Assembly: GCA_036346255.1 (NCBI GenBank)
Contig: CM070627.1
Span: forward strand, 34,680,143 to 34,744,142
DNA length: 64,000 nucleotides
Direction of reading: 5' to 3'
Source: Ampelocalamus luodianensis
Taxonomy: Eukaryota; Streptophyta; Magnoliopsida; Poales; Poaceae
Shown in pieces: positions 34,388-44,899 of the stretch. The position numbers were made by a program, and so were the translations under genes. The notes under the pieces are model-generated. The model did not search any database and was not told the DNA's origin. It worked only from the letters and a program-made list of their open reading frames with translations. Position 1 is the first letter of the stretch; the number at the start of each line of letters is the position of its first letter.

Positions 34388-35030
34388 AGGGAGGAGATTC
34401 AGATAATCGATATTCAATGGCTAAACTTTTGACTAAGGAAAGAAATTAGTTGACTGTTGTATAGACGATCCTTACACATAAATGAAAGAGAAAAGCTGTG
34501 ATAAATAAGGATAAACAAGAAAAAAGATTAAGAAACTTATATACATGATCCATTATACTATTAAACAAGATAAAGAAATCTATATGCCTTATAAGGAGGA
34601 TTTTTGCATGGTTAAAAACATCCCAACCCCTATATATGGTATTTTTTTAAAAAAAAAGTTTCTAAGACATAGACCAGCCTGACGGCCCGGCATAGCTTAT
34701 CGAACTAAGCCGTCCGGTCTTGCTACAGTATATACTGTAGATTACCCGGGCCGTAGCAACAATCCGGTGCCTCCAGCCGGCCCGGTAGGCCGGCGAGCCT
34801 CTCTAGCAACAGGTCACCACCGGTCATCGTACCTACCTACAGGCTACAGGTTTTCACCCAGTCCCAGTCCCAGTCCCCACTGGCACCGGGTCCCTGTCTA
34901 GTCGCTACATCTTTTTACTGACGCACTCACGAAAAATCTCCTTAAACCGATCGGAAAATGAGGCGCGGGGCTTGACCCCAGGGATCGAAGCCCAGACGTG
35001 CTGCTCACATTACTGGCGCAGCAAGCCGCG
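34388..35030. other. Upstream intergenic DNA
   Basis: AT-rich to 34660, then GC-rich with CCGGCCCGG motifs and an ACAGTATATACTGT palindrome (34726-34739). No coding sequence. Confidence 0.4.
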
Positions 35031-35035
35031 CGAGG

Positions 35036-35156
35036 CCCTCTATATAGATAAGACTCTAACAGCAGGCTTTCACCTCCTCGCGAGTTGCGCAACACCCGCT
35101 CACTCCGGCCGCTCGTTTGGTACAAATTTCGGCGAAGCCTTCCTCCGCGTCCGAGG
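35036..35156 (+). promoter_or_regulatory. Candidate promoter and first non-coding exon
   Basis: A TATA-like CTCTATATAGATAAG at 35038-35052 is followed by a C/T-rich stretch and a GAG|GTTAGATTT donor-like site at 35156, the layout of a grass 5' UTR exon with an intron. No coding exon follows within 4 kb. The next coding gene on this strand (40144) has CAG just before its start, so a long first intron, later invaded by repeats, is possible. This is inference only. Confidence 0.28.
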
Positions 35157-35710
35157 TTAGATTTCTAGCTTCTCAGTCCTTGTTAATCCTTCTGGAATCT
35201 CCTGCTCTCCTCTGTTTTTGTTTTTCTCGGAAGCTTTCACATCCGTCGTTGGTCATTGCTCTCTCCTCTTTTGCTTTAATCTCATTTGCAGGATATTATC
35301 ATTGTTGAATTTGCTGTCCCTTGTTAATGAAACAAATTTGATCAGCTTGAGTCGGTATGGCCTCAGCAACTCATTTATATTTTCACCCTCACTTGCAAAA
35401 AATAGAATCTTTTGGGAATAACTCACTTTCTTTCTTACGCAAAAAGCCCTAGCTTCTAAGGGTGTGTTTTAGCTTCTCAGTGTGTGTTTGCTTTTGGTGA
35501 AGGCATACATGTATGAGATAGTTCCTACACTAAGTTTGCTTGCATTTATGTTGGAAACTCATACAGACTCCAAATGTGACTGAATACACATCTCTATTCC
35601 TAAAACACACCAACTATTTAAGCTTTTGTCATATTTTTTTCCGAGCGGAGTTAACATAAATAGTTTTAATTAATCTATCTACCGTAAAAATAGCATTTTG
35701 GCATATCCGG
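35157..35710. other. Intron-like or intergenic DNA
   Basis: T-rich, with short ORFs that show no domain. Contains a GTGTGTTT…GTGTGTTTGC doublet (35461-35490). Confidence 0.35.
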
Positions 35711-36026
35711 AGGATCGAAACCATCCATCACGCAAATCCAATGGCTACGGTTCAAAGTTGCCCCTCTTTCTAAAACAATATCCATTAATCTATAGATCTT
35801 ACTTAGCACCAGTTTGATAGATCCGAAGGATCACGATTTTTTTTTCCTAAATGGCACTGTTTAGGACCGCATTTGAAAAAATAGTCTCCTCACATGCGCG
35901 TAGATGCAAAATAGCATGTAATTTTGTCCTAGGGATTCATAGACACCCAGCGTGCTGACATGTCTGCCTCGTCCGCGGCACGGTGGCCGAAGAGCCCTCA
36001 TCCGCACCACCCTAGTGTGGATAGGT

Positions 36027-36278
36027 ACTGTTCACACCTCGTCTGCAACTCCTGGGTGTGGACAAGCACTATTCCAGCTGGGATGTGCGTGTAGACAGGC
36101 ACTATTCCAACTGCGTTCGTACGTCCTTGGTGCAGACAAGAACGGTTCAAGCACTGTTCACACCTCGTCTGCAACTCCTGGGTGTGGACAAGCACTATTC
36201 CAGCTGGGATGTGCGTGTAGACAGGCACTATTCCAACTGCGTTCGCACGTCCTTGGTGCAGACAAGAACGGTTCAAGC
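36027..36278. repeat. 126-bp tandem duplication
   Basis: Units 36027-36152 and 36153-36278 differ at one base seen by eye (CGTTCGTACG versus CGTTCGCACG). The sub-motif GACA(A/G)GCACTATTCCA occurs twice within each unit. The right arm of the enclosing inverted repeat has a single copy, so the duplication is recent. Confidence 0.93.
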
Positions 36279-36519
36279 TACCTTATGCGCTGAAAGCCAC
36301 ATCTTTCCACTTCTTTCCGCCATGTCGTGTTTTGTTCATTAGTCCATCTCTAAGCTTTAAGTCCCCTAACTGTACTGAGGCATGGCCCTAGCCTCCGCGT
36401 TGGCTAAAAATTTGGCGATGCGGACAAAGCTACGGTACAACCAATCGCCCTGTGTGGTGGAAAACAGGGTCTAACCGAAGAGATGGAGAAGGCACGCGAC
36501 GAGGTGTCTCCATCTGGCG

Positions 36520-36790
36520 CAGGGGCAGAGGCAAATGGAAGGACCCGGTATCACAGGACACCGGGTCAAAAATTTTTTTAGCAAAGATTAGTTCAATTTT
36601 ACTACGTGTGCACCCCCTGGCTTAAAAGTTGTGCACCCCGGTTCAGCCCAACTTCTGGCTGGATGATGCATTTTGCCAATGTTTGTCACATAAATTACTA
36701 TTTAGAACATTGTTGCTTGAAAATTATATATATTATTATATGTATGATGAAGTAGTGAACCCGATCATTTTCGTTCTAGTTCCGCCCCTG
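36520..36790. mobile_element. hAT-type MITE, copy A
   Basis: 271 bp, inverted ends CAGGGGCAGA / TCCGCCCCTG. Flanks ATCTGGCG (36512-36519) and ATATGGCG (36791-36798) match at 7 of 8, as expected for hAT elements. A second copy of the same length is at 46347-46617 (~6% different by eye). Confidence 0.88.
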
Positions 36791-36798
36791 ATATGGCG

Positions 36799-37270
36799 GG
36801 CATTGACTGAAGTTCCTCAGCTAGGTCCGAGTGACACTATGGGCGCTGTTCGGGACAGGCATGTCAAACCGATGCTCCAACCGGGCTTCCAGTTCGCAGG
36901 CAGACGATCAAGAACAAGTGGTTCAGTCCTGATCGGGAGCCCGGTCAAGAACGAGATATTCTGGAGAGTGACAGTCATCTCTCCCCACTGAAAGTGGAAT
37001 ATGTGAGTCTCGGGTCTTCACCTGCCATAAGGATCGACATCACACTGCCGTTCAGGGTGAAGTATCGTCCGACCGAGAGCAGCCTCGCAAAGGGCAACAA
37101 GCATGTGCCTCGAAGGATTGGGATGTAGTGATCATTGAGCTCTCAATAATGCTTCTCAGACCGAAGCACCAGGGTGGAGGGCCATCTGTGTCCCCGGTGA
37201 TCCACAGTTGGCACCGGTGGTGCTCGTCGTAGAAGGGTTCCAGTAACTCCAGTAGATATATGACTTGCAA
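36799..37270. other. Gene-like sequence inside the inverted-repeat structure
   Basis: Balanced base composition unlike the AT-rich flanks. One plus frame reads KVEYVSLGSSPAIRIDI then LPFRVKYRPTESSLAKGN, ending in a stop at ~37129; a minus ORF (37270-37052) reads EPFYDEHHRCQLWITGDTDG. Neither matched a family I know. It may be a captured host gene fragment. Confidence 0.3.
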
Positions 37271-37289
37271 GATATTAAAGACACGTATT

Positions 37290-37930
37290 AGTAGTGAATA
37301 AACTAATAATGATGACGAATTAATACAAATTATAAAATGGGACTAAACACGGACACAAGAAATATATAGTAATTAACTAAGATCAAATTAATTACGACTA
37401 ATTAAGTAGGATTAAATTAATACAAGTATTTCAAAACCTTTAAATTAATTCAGACTGATTAATTACCGCAAATGAATTACAAAAAGATAGTTACAACTTA
37501 ATAATGAAATAAATACCACTAAATTAATTTTGATTAATTATTTAGCACATATTAATTACAGATAGATAATTAGCACTACATACATCAACTAAACTAATTA
37601 CGAGTGACTAACTACAATTAAATTAATTATGGCTACTTTAGTACGACTAATTTACTACAAGCGGTTAATTGCAACTAATTCATTAGGACTAATTAACTAA
37701 CTGGAACTAATTAAGACTAATTAAATCATAATTAATTAACTAGGCCACGAATAAATACGTAGGATTAATATACCAACAACTAATTCATGATGACATAATT
37801 TATCGCAACTAACTAAATAACACAAATTTAGTAAGGCCTAAACGATAAGACTATATTAATTACGCTTCATAACTACAATCAATTAATTATGACTGATTAA
37901 CTAACTATACATTTCATAAAGACAATACAT
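37290..37930. repeat. AT-rich degenerate repeat of TAATTA-type motifs
   Basis: Dense variants of ACTAATTAATTA and GACTAATT over ~640 bp without fixed period. No coding potential. Confidence 0.55.
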
Positions 37931-38550
37931 AAAAATTATCTGTTAATATGATCGCTAATGACGTCTCTAAACAACACTTGATCTACTGCGGAAAGAAAAC
38001 CAAATCTGTGAGAGCGCACGAGCGACAATGACGATGAGCGAAGAGTCGCTCGCAGCTCCCCATTATAGACATGAAGAGAGCGGGATGTTGGGAGGGATTT
38101 GCGCTTGGGGGACAACAAGACACGACGGAACATAAAGCTTGGAGACGGACTGATGGACAAGACACGACGCGATGGAAAGAGGTGGGACGTGACAGAAAGA
38201 GGTGGCTTTCGGTGCGTGGGGGATGTGGCTTTCGGCGCATGGGGCAGCTTGAACCTTGTCCGCACCAGGGGCGTACAGACGAGGCGTGAACAGGGCTGTT
38301 TGCACCAGGGTTGTGCATACGAGTGCTCTCCGGCCCTTGTGCTGAGGACGAGGCAGACGTGTCAGCGCGGCGCACGTCGGTGCATCCCTGGGACGGAATT
38401 GCGTGCTATTTTTGCATCTGCGCTTGTGAAGAGGCTATTTTTGCTAATGCGGTCCCAAACAGTGCAATTTAGGAAAAAAAATCAAGGATCACAACCATCC
38501 AGCACGCAAATTCCTCCCTAAAACAATGCTGTCCATTAATATATTGATTA

Positions 38551-40143
38551 TTGCTTAATTAGTTTTTGAAGGATTAATTGCCTCAATTATTGTAATTGCT
38601 CATCATAATGGTTAATTATGTGAGCACTAGTAGACATAATATACCCTGTTTGGACAACCATGGTTTCTGACCTAATAAAAGTTGGAGCAAGACCTAACTA
38701 TAGCGCGGGCATTTGGCCTCAACCTCTCCACTTTGAAGTATGTTAATTGATGTAATGAAAGATAGTGTTACTTATTGTTATAACAGATGCAACTATATAG
38801 TTTATTGGCTTATTGCAATTGTATACGGCTATGCGCTCATCCGGTCATCCCGACCCCTATACTCACGTACAACCTAATTTCATGTCTAACAATATGGAAG
38901 TTACCATTTAGGTAATTTAACATCATAATGGTTTGATAGAAAACAATTAGATCAATGGTAAAAAAAATGCCATAATCCGGCAACAGAGGTGGATGATTAC
39001 TGTTGAAGGATGCAATGGCATTCTTCATAGCGGATGATTTAGGTTAGGATATGTCATAAATAAATATTCAAATATTTTAAGAAATGCAATGTTTCCCCGC
39101 CTATTAAAAAGAGCTATAGAATTTTTTTTAAGAACAAGAGAGCTATACAATGTGAAAATTAAATAGCGCATTAGAGCTGAGAACGCCCACCCACAAAAGA
39201 ACATGTATTAAGTCTATACATATTTTAACCTTAATCATATCTTTAAAACAGATCAAATATATTATTGTTGAAATGATTAAAATTGTTGGGGCATCAAATA
39301 TATCATTGTTGAAATGATTCAAATTATAGATAAAATTCATTCTTGAACACACATAACTAACTTCTGTACTGGCACTCCGGCAGATGTAGCTTGCTGATGA
39401 TAACTATGCTTCTCTAGGAAGATATATAATTCATCTTGCTACCATATCATTGCGCGCTTAATGTTGTAAGGGAAAAAACGGAGCCATATTCTGGAAGGAA
39501 TGTAAAATATGAATATTCACACGAGTTTGTCAGCATTTTTTTTCCAATTTTGGGCTTCCCTATTTTGATCGATATTTACTTAAAAATATTACGTAGCTAC
39601 AATCTCTCTTTTACTACAAGAAGTCAAGGACGTTAGCCAGCGACTGATTATGTGCATGCATACATTTAGCCATGGCCCAAGAGTGCTTCATCTTTCATAT
39701 AATGAAGTCTTTTAGTTCGTTTGTAATGTTTGCTTATCCTTATCGTTACAGTTTTTGTTTTTCCAACCACTACTTGCACCATAAACAACTCACTATTTCG
39801 TGGCTAGCTCCTGAATTCTCTCCGTAGTCTGTAACCCTGTGATGGTTCTATAGTCTGCAGTGTATTGAAGAGAGCCTGAGATCTTTGAGGATTGAAGAAT
39901 TGAACGTGATGCGTTAACATTGTCCTGTACTGGGACTTGGGGACGAGTAGAATTTGAACTCATGTACCACCCAAGTTCCAGTTCATGTGCAACATCATTA
40001 GCTGTTTTTGATGATGAGGCTTGCATATGTCATTATGTAAATGAATACATAAAGGCACTTGTTTGCTTCAGTGTTTAGCGCCTTGGTCTGACAGATGAGT
40101 TTGTATTCCAGGTCTTGCCTCCCAAGCTGGCGTTGGCACAGTT
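38551..40143. other. Intergenic or intronic DNA upstream of the DUF6490-like gene
   Basis: AT-rich. A 41-bp unit beginning ATCAAATATAT is repeated at 39252 and 39293. No supported exon. A CAG at 40138-40140, just before the ATG, could be a splice acceptor. Confidence 0.4.
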
Positions 40144-40605
40144 ATGTCATCAGTGTTACCGAAGAAAATACAGCTTCTTGACGACATCGAATCCAAGAAC
40201 AAAAGCATGAATGAAGGAGACGGCGGCGGCTTCTCATGGTTGACAGCGCTGGGATTCACGTTCCTGACGTTCAACTCCGGAATGGCGATCTACCGTTCCG
40301 AGGGCGACCGGGGATCGGTTGCATTTGTAGTCGTATCCTACCTGGATCTGGTGCTGCTCTTCCTGTGCCTCCGTTTGTTCGAGAAGGCGCCGCGGGACTC
40401 AGCTCGGCGCGAGTGGCTGAAGGTCTTCGTCTGGGGACTGACCACGTTGCTGACGGTCATGTTCTCGCACAAGGTCGCCGCCATAATGCCGCCCCTGGTG
40501 GCGGTAGTGGTGTGGGCGATGGCCTTTGCCACAATCGGTGGTGGCTTTTACGCCTTCTTCGTCCACCAGGACAAACCTGCCCAGGCGGAGCAAGCGAACA
40601 TTTAG
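40144..40605 (+). CDS. Small four-helix membrane protein, DUF6490-like
   Basis: 153 aa, uninterrupted, with GC-rich third positions typical of grass genes, unlike the AT-rich flanks. After a polar N-terminus (1-30) come four hydrophobic segments: ~31-50 (WLTALGFTFLTFNSGMAIY), ~58-79, ~91-110 and ~115-139; the C-terminus is short and polar. The FTFLTFNSGMAIYRS motif, a YLDLVLLFLCLR segment and a MPP-V-VVVWAMA segment are those I associate with the plant DUF6490 family, found as many copies in grasses. Function is unknown; a membrane location is inferred from the helices. The Met at 40144 is the first in frame; an alternative at residue 22 (SMNEGD) would shorten the N-terminus. Stop TAG at 40603-40605. 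Confidence 0.8.
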   Translation: MSSVLPKKIQLLDDIESKNKSMNEGDGGGFSWLTALGFTFLTFNSGMAIYRSEGDRGSVAFVVVSYLDLVLLFLCLRLFEKAPRDSARREWLKVFVWGLTTLLTVMFSHKVAAIMPPLVAVVVWAMAFATIGGGFYAFFVHQDKPAQAEQANI

Positions 40606-42035
40606 ATGTAGTAGATGTGATGAACTGTGTACTTTTGCCGTATGCGAGATGTTGCAAGACTTACTTGTCCTCTTTGTCATGTAAACCTGTGTTGGATAAA
40701 TGTAATGAACCTAGTGGAGTCTGCATGCCTCCACCATTTCGTTTCCAGATGAAATGCTATCTCTGTGCTCTGTGTATCTCAGATTGCACTCGATCGTGCC
40801 GTGCACTCTTGAAGAAGTGAGCAGATATGTCTGTAATCTGTGTCACAACTCACAACCGTGCACTCATAGGGTAACCGATAGCGTCAGCCTCACCTTGCGC
40901 CATTACGTACACACATCAGTGAAAACAACTTGAAAAGTCCGCGATAAGCACAACCTAGACGAAGTCACAAGTGCGCAAGATGGTAGAACAGAAGCTTATC
41001 TCCAAATTTAATACTGGACACATTCCTAGCAATGCCAGAACTTAAACCCTGCCCGGCCGCCCCTACGTACAACCAATTCAGCCGTCAACGTTTAGCCTCG
41101 GCAAGAGGCAATACAATTTCGCCGCCTTCTCTTCTTTGTTTTTTTTGGAAGACTGGCGGCTTCTCCGAATGCTAGTTTATCCATTCACGTGAACAAATGT
41201 GCCGCCTTACGTAACGGTAACGACTCTTCACTATTACCACGTTGCGTAGCAATGGCAGCCACGTCATTGACCATTTCCTTTAATTAATTGTTATATAGTG
41301 TACGTCGGATAGTCTAGATCCACAAGTCACACCTGTTTTTGAAACAACTAGGTGCGTCATACTCGTAAGTTGCACGGTAATGAGCAGCGTGATGGGCTTG
41401 TTGACGAAGTGTTTCTTAACTGTCGTAGCCTGCGTCGATCCAACGTATACACACCAGTCGTCGCTGTCAGCTTCACTGTACAGTATTCAATATATATACG
41501 GCTCTTTATCTTCTGCCACCTTTCATGACATAACACACGTACCTGCTTCCTATTCCTACATCCGGTTGGACGAACGGCACAGTCAAGCGCAGTTCATTCG
41601 TGGATCAAATTGAGCTGGTCACGGTGAGAATTTACAGCTGGTTGGTTCCTCAAGTTTTGTTTTTGGACAATGATAAGACGCGTACGTCAGATCTACATCC
41701 AAACCATCGGACGCTTTCCAATGTGCAGACATCATACGGGTGGGAGCAGGCAGAGCAGGGCTTGCTGACTAAAAGTCTACTACCAGCTAAAGATCAACTC
41801 GCACACTCGGCATATTTTTCCAACCTTGTAGTTGTCATATCTAAATAGTGGTATCGTCATAACTAGTCTGTCCATTTCAATGCATTGAATGAGCACTACT
41901 ACTAGTCAACTAGTACACACGTCCCTATAAGTAGCTAAGCTCTCACTTGGTGTTTGTATCGTCTCCATTGCTCCACAAAGAGAGAGGAATTTCAGAACTA
42001 AAATGTCTTTTTAATAAAATTATGAAAATGAGCTT
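40606..42035. other. 3' UTR and intergenic DNA
   Basis: To ~40860 it is likely 3' UTR of the preceding gene, with AATGAA and GATAAATG motifs near 40695. Beyond, no gene: TATA-like sites at ~41491 and ~41926 look like promoters but lead into non-coding DNA. ORFs at 41380 and 41600 show no domain. Confidence 0.4.
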
Positions 42036-42043
42036 ATATCTGA

Positions 42044-42262
42044 GATGTTGCAACTGTTGTCCGGAGATGTTGCAACCGTTGTCTTAGGATGTTGCAACCG
42101 TTGTCCGGAGATGTTGCAACCGTATCCGATGCACTGGCTCGCTTTTCAGACGTATGTGCATGAGGTGATACTAGCACCCGGATGTCCGATTTGTGATGTT
42201 GCAACTATTGTTCGGAGATATTGCAACTGTTGTTCGGAGATGTTGCAACCGTTGTTCGTGGT
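42044..42262. repeat. 22-bp minisatellite, first block
   Basis: Units of GATGTTGCAACCGTTGTCCGGA spaced exactly 22 bp at 42044, 42066, 42088 and 42110, then a gap, then three more at 42196-42262. Confidence 0.92.
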
Positions 42263-42450
42263 TAATGATATTTTACTTACGTCTGGACGCTTTCCTCTCA
42301 CGTGTACCAACAGAAACTTCACGATTTCTTCTCAACCCTTACCACCACACCAACACCTTAAATCCTCATGAGCCAAATGCTGCATACGGTTCACGGTAAT
42401 GTTGTAATTTTTTTCAATGTGTTTTTTTCAAATGCTTTGTTTTGATTTGT

Positions 42451-42725
42451 GATGTTGCAACCATTGTTCGAGAATGTTGCAGTTATTATCCGAGGATGTT
42501 GTAACCGTTGTCCGGGTATGTTGCAACCGTTGTCTTAGGATGTTGCAACTATTGTCCGGAGATGTTGCAGCTATTGTCCGAGGATGTTGTAACCGTTGTC
42601 CGGAGATGTTGCAATCGTTGTCCGACGATATTACAACTATCGTCCTAAGATGTTGCAACTATTGTCCTAAGATGTTGCAACCGTTGTCCGAAAATGTTGC
42701 AACCATTGTCCTATGATGTTGCATG
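42451..42725. repeat. 22-bp minisatellite, second block
   Basis: About twelve copies of the same unit with point changes (CCATTGTTCG, CTATTGTCCT). A 190-bp non-repeat stretch separates it from the first block. All ORFs across it are products of the repeat. Confidence 0.92.
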
Positions 42726-44177
42726 CAGCAGCGTACTTACTACATGTGTTGTAATAAGGGCAAATGATGCTACATAATTTGCATTTTTATGCTATGCTAA
42801 GTGCTAAATTTATTGATGCCCAACAGAAAAGGTGACGTGACATATAGTACTTAGAGCCTTGGTAAATTATTAACGGCACATATCACAATGCGTATATAAC
42901 AATAGAAAAGTGCCTAGTCTAGAAGCATCAGGGAGCGTTTGATTCCTAGCCTCGGCTCCTAGTATCATCAAGTACTACACACTTTGAAAGCAAGCGTTCA
43001 CGAATTCTTTTCACTTGTCTTTGTAATATGTGGCCAAAACTCGCTTTACGTATGCTGTATCTACTACTAGTTAGAGGATTCGATCAGTGCTCGTGTAGTC
43101 GTGTTTGTGATTTGATTTGATTGACGGTTGCAGTTAGCTTGGCGGTTTCTAGATACGCCATGTAATATGGTGCGATTTTGTGGTAACCTCCGTTGCCACA
43201 GATACGCTACCCGGCCTACGGCGCGGCCTTGCGGTGTCGCGCAAGGAGGCGGCTCCTCCCACCGCTGCACCATCGAACCCGCCCGTGTCCATGCCTATTT
43301 TGCCCGTGCCACCCGTGCATGCGTAGTCCGGTCCCGGCCGTACGACGAGAATCGTCTCATCGTACGTCCGACTCCTAGTCCCACCCTTTGTTTTTTCAGA
43401 GGAGGATGGTTGGTCAACTCAACCGCGGTGTGTACTTCGGACGCATAACGCGAAATTCATCAGCTTTCCTTAATTTCATTGCGATCGTTTTTCTTTCTTC
43501 TTGTTTGTGGTTGTGTGTGGACTATATACGATGGAAACAATATAAAGCCCAAGTGAAGTATATTGGGCCGGCAGTGTCGACGGTCTCCTTAATTTTTCAA
43601 ATCCGTTTTCTCTGGTCCATTTATTTTCCCTTTGCACTGGGCTGGAGGTTTGTCCTTTTTGCTGTCTTCTGCTATTCTTGTGTTTTTGGCCCAAACCTTG
43701 TGAACCAGCGATCATCTGTTTGTTTTATTGGACCATAACAGCGAATAATAATACATTAACAACAACACGCTGAGATGTTCTGCAAATAACAGATGACGAC
43801 GAGAAGAGTGTAATGCGGGTGCCTCATTGATGGGACCCATGCAATGCTGAATGTAAGGTATTGTTACTCCTACGTACAATTCCATGTGTTGTTTGAGACT
43901 GCCGAAGCTGCTCGGCACAAAGGAAGCGGTTAGCCGGTTACTCGGCCCGTTCGTTTTTATCGCGTCTCTCTGGATGGTCGGTGGGCACTGGGAAAAACGG
44001 GAACTAGCTAGTAGTGATGGGCTGAGCGTGCTGCCGCGCAAGACAATGGGAGGAATGATGTATTATCGGCTAGCCTTTGTTGGCAGCCCGTCATTATATA
44101 CTGCTGAATGTTGATGGCCTGGTCCAGCTGCACGCCTCCATCGCTTCGCTGAACCGCCGTTGTCGGCAAAAATAAAT
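42726..44177. other. Intergenic DNA, no supported gene
   Basis: The 43388-43738 ORF has hydrophobic stretches but no recognised motif and AT-rich codon use unlike the genes here. The 43190-43380 part is GC-rich. Confidence 0.4.
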
Positions 44178-44320
44178 TCTATGGGGAGAGGCCTGAGGCC
44201 CCATGTATCTACTGTCCATCAGGAGAGAGAGAGGAAGAGGGAGAAGGAGAGGGAGAGATGATCGGATGGTGGGGGGAGAGGCCTCTCAGTGAGGCCCTTC
44301 CCTATAGAGTTTGCTTCCAT
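44178..44320. mobile_element. Possible small MITE
   Basis: The left end TCTATGGGGAGAGGCC and the right end, read on the other strand, TCTATAGGGAAGGGCC form inverted ends around a GA-rich core of ~140 bp. TSD unclear. Confidence 0.4.
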
Positions 44321-44391
44321 CGTCGGCAGGGCGAATCTACAGCGGAGTGCTTTCACATCTAAATCAACATCTCACTTGTGCCATAAAAAAA

Positions 44392-44659
44392 GGGGACAAT
44401 CAATAATGTCACTCAACAAAATGTCGTTCTACGTTTTGCCATCATGTAGATTATAATTCATATTTTGCCATTATATAAAAATGACAATTTTTTTTTGCCA
44501 TTTTCGCCGTTTATCCACGTTTTTGATATTTTTCCTCATTTCTGCCTGCGTGAAGTTACGTTCATGCTCCTAGGTCAATTGACCACATGCGACCTGGTTC
44601 AGTTGCGGCTTAAGCCCAGTCGCACTCGGTCGTAGTCCCCATTGCCCTCATCCCCACTC
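44392..44659 (+). repeat. MULE left terminal inverted repeat
   Basis: Pairs with 57391-57660. Mutator-type ends of this length usually carry the promoters of the internal genes; the transposase region starts shortly after. Confidence 0.82.
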
Positions 44660-44899
44660 CTAGGTCCATTCCCACTCGTGTATGGTAGCGGCCAAGGTGA
44701 CTAGAGGTGCTTCCCTCGAACTTCGACGGCATGTTGGCAGAGGAGCTTCACGAGGTTAGATCTGGAGCCCTCAGATTGTTGATGGATGCCGGTTGACCAA
44801 GTCGGGAGCACGACATGCATGGAGCTGAAGCATATACAGAGAAGGTCCCAACCAATGCGTGGGCACCAGATGGTAGGGTGGATTGATCAACCCTTCACA

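Larger units (their letters stand above)
35711..38550. mobile_element. Long inverted-repeat structure (Pack-MULE-like candidate)
   Basis: The left arm (~35826-36370) is the reverse complement of the right arm (~38110-38490) with about 20% mismatches. It shares ATTTTTTTTCCTAAAT-type, TCTGCCTCGTCC-type and CTTTCC…GTCGTGT blocks. Just outside are direct repeats: GGATCGAAACCATCCATCACG (35713-) and GGATCACAACCATCCAGCACG (38487-). The arms enclose a hAT MITE, gene-like sequence (36800-37260) and AT-rich DNA. Clear 9-bp TSDs were not found. A Mutator-like element that carries host sequence is the nearest known class. Confidence 0.5.

Noticed and set aside
34970..34995. TTCGATCCC-like B box on the minus strand, possible SINE or tRNA relic
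   Set aside because: No matching A box at the right distance, no poly(A)/T tail and no TSD seen.
42044..42725. CRISPR-like array
   Set aside because: Repeats are directly adjacent with no unique spacers; it is a minisatellite in plant DNA.
43388..43738. 116-aa ORF with membrane-like stretches
   Set aside because: No known motif, AT-rich codon use, no splice or promoter support.
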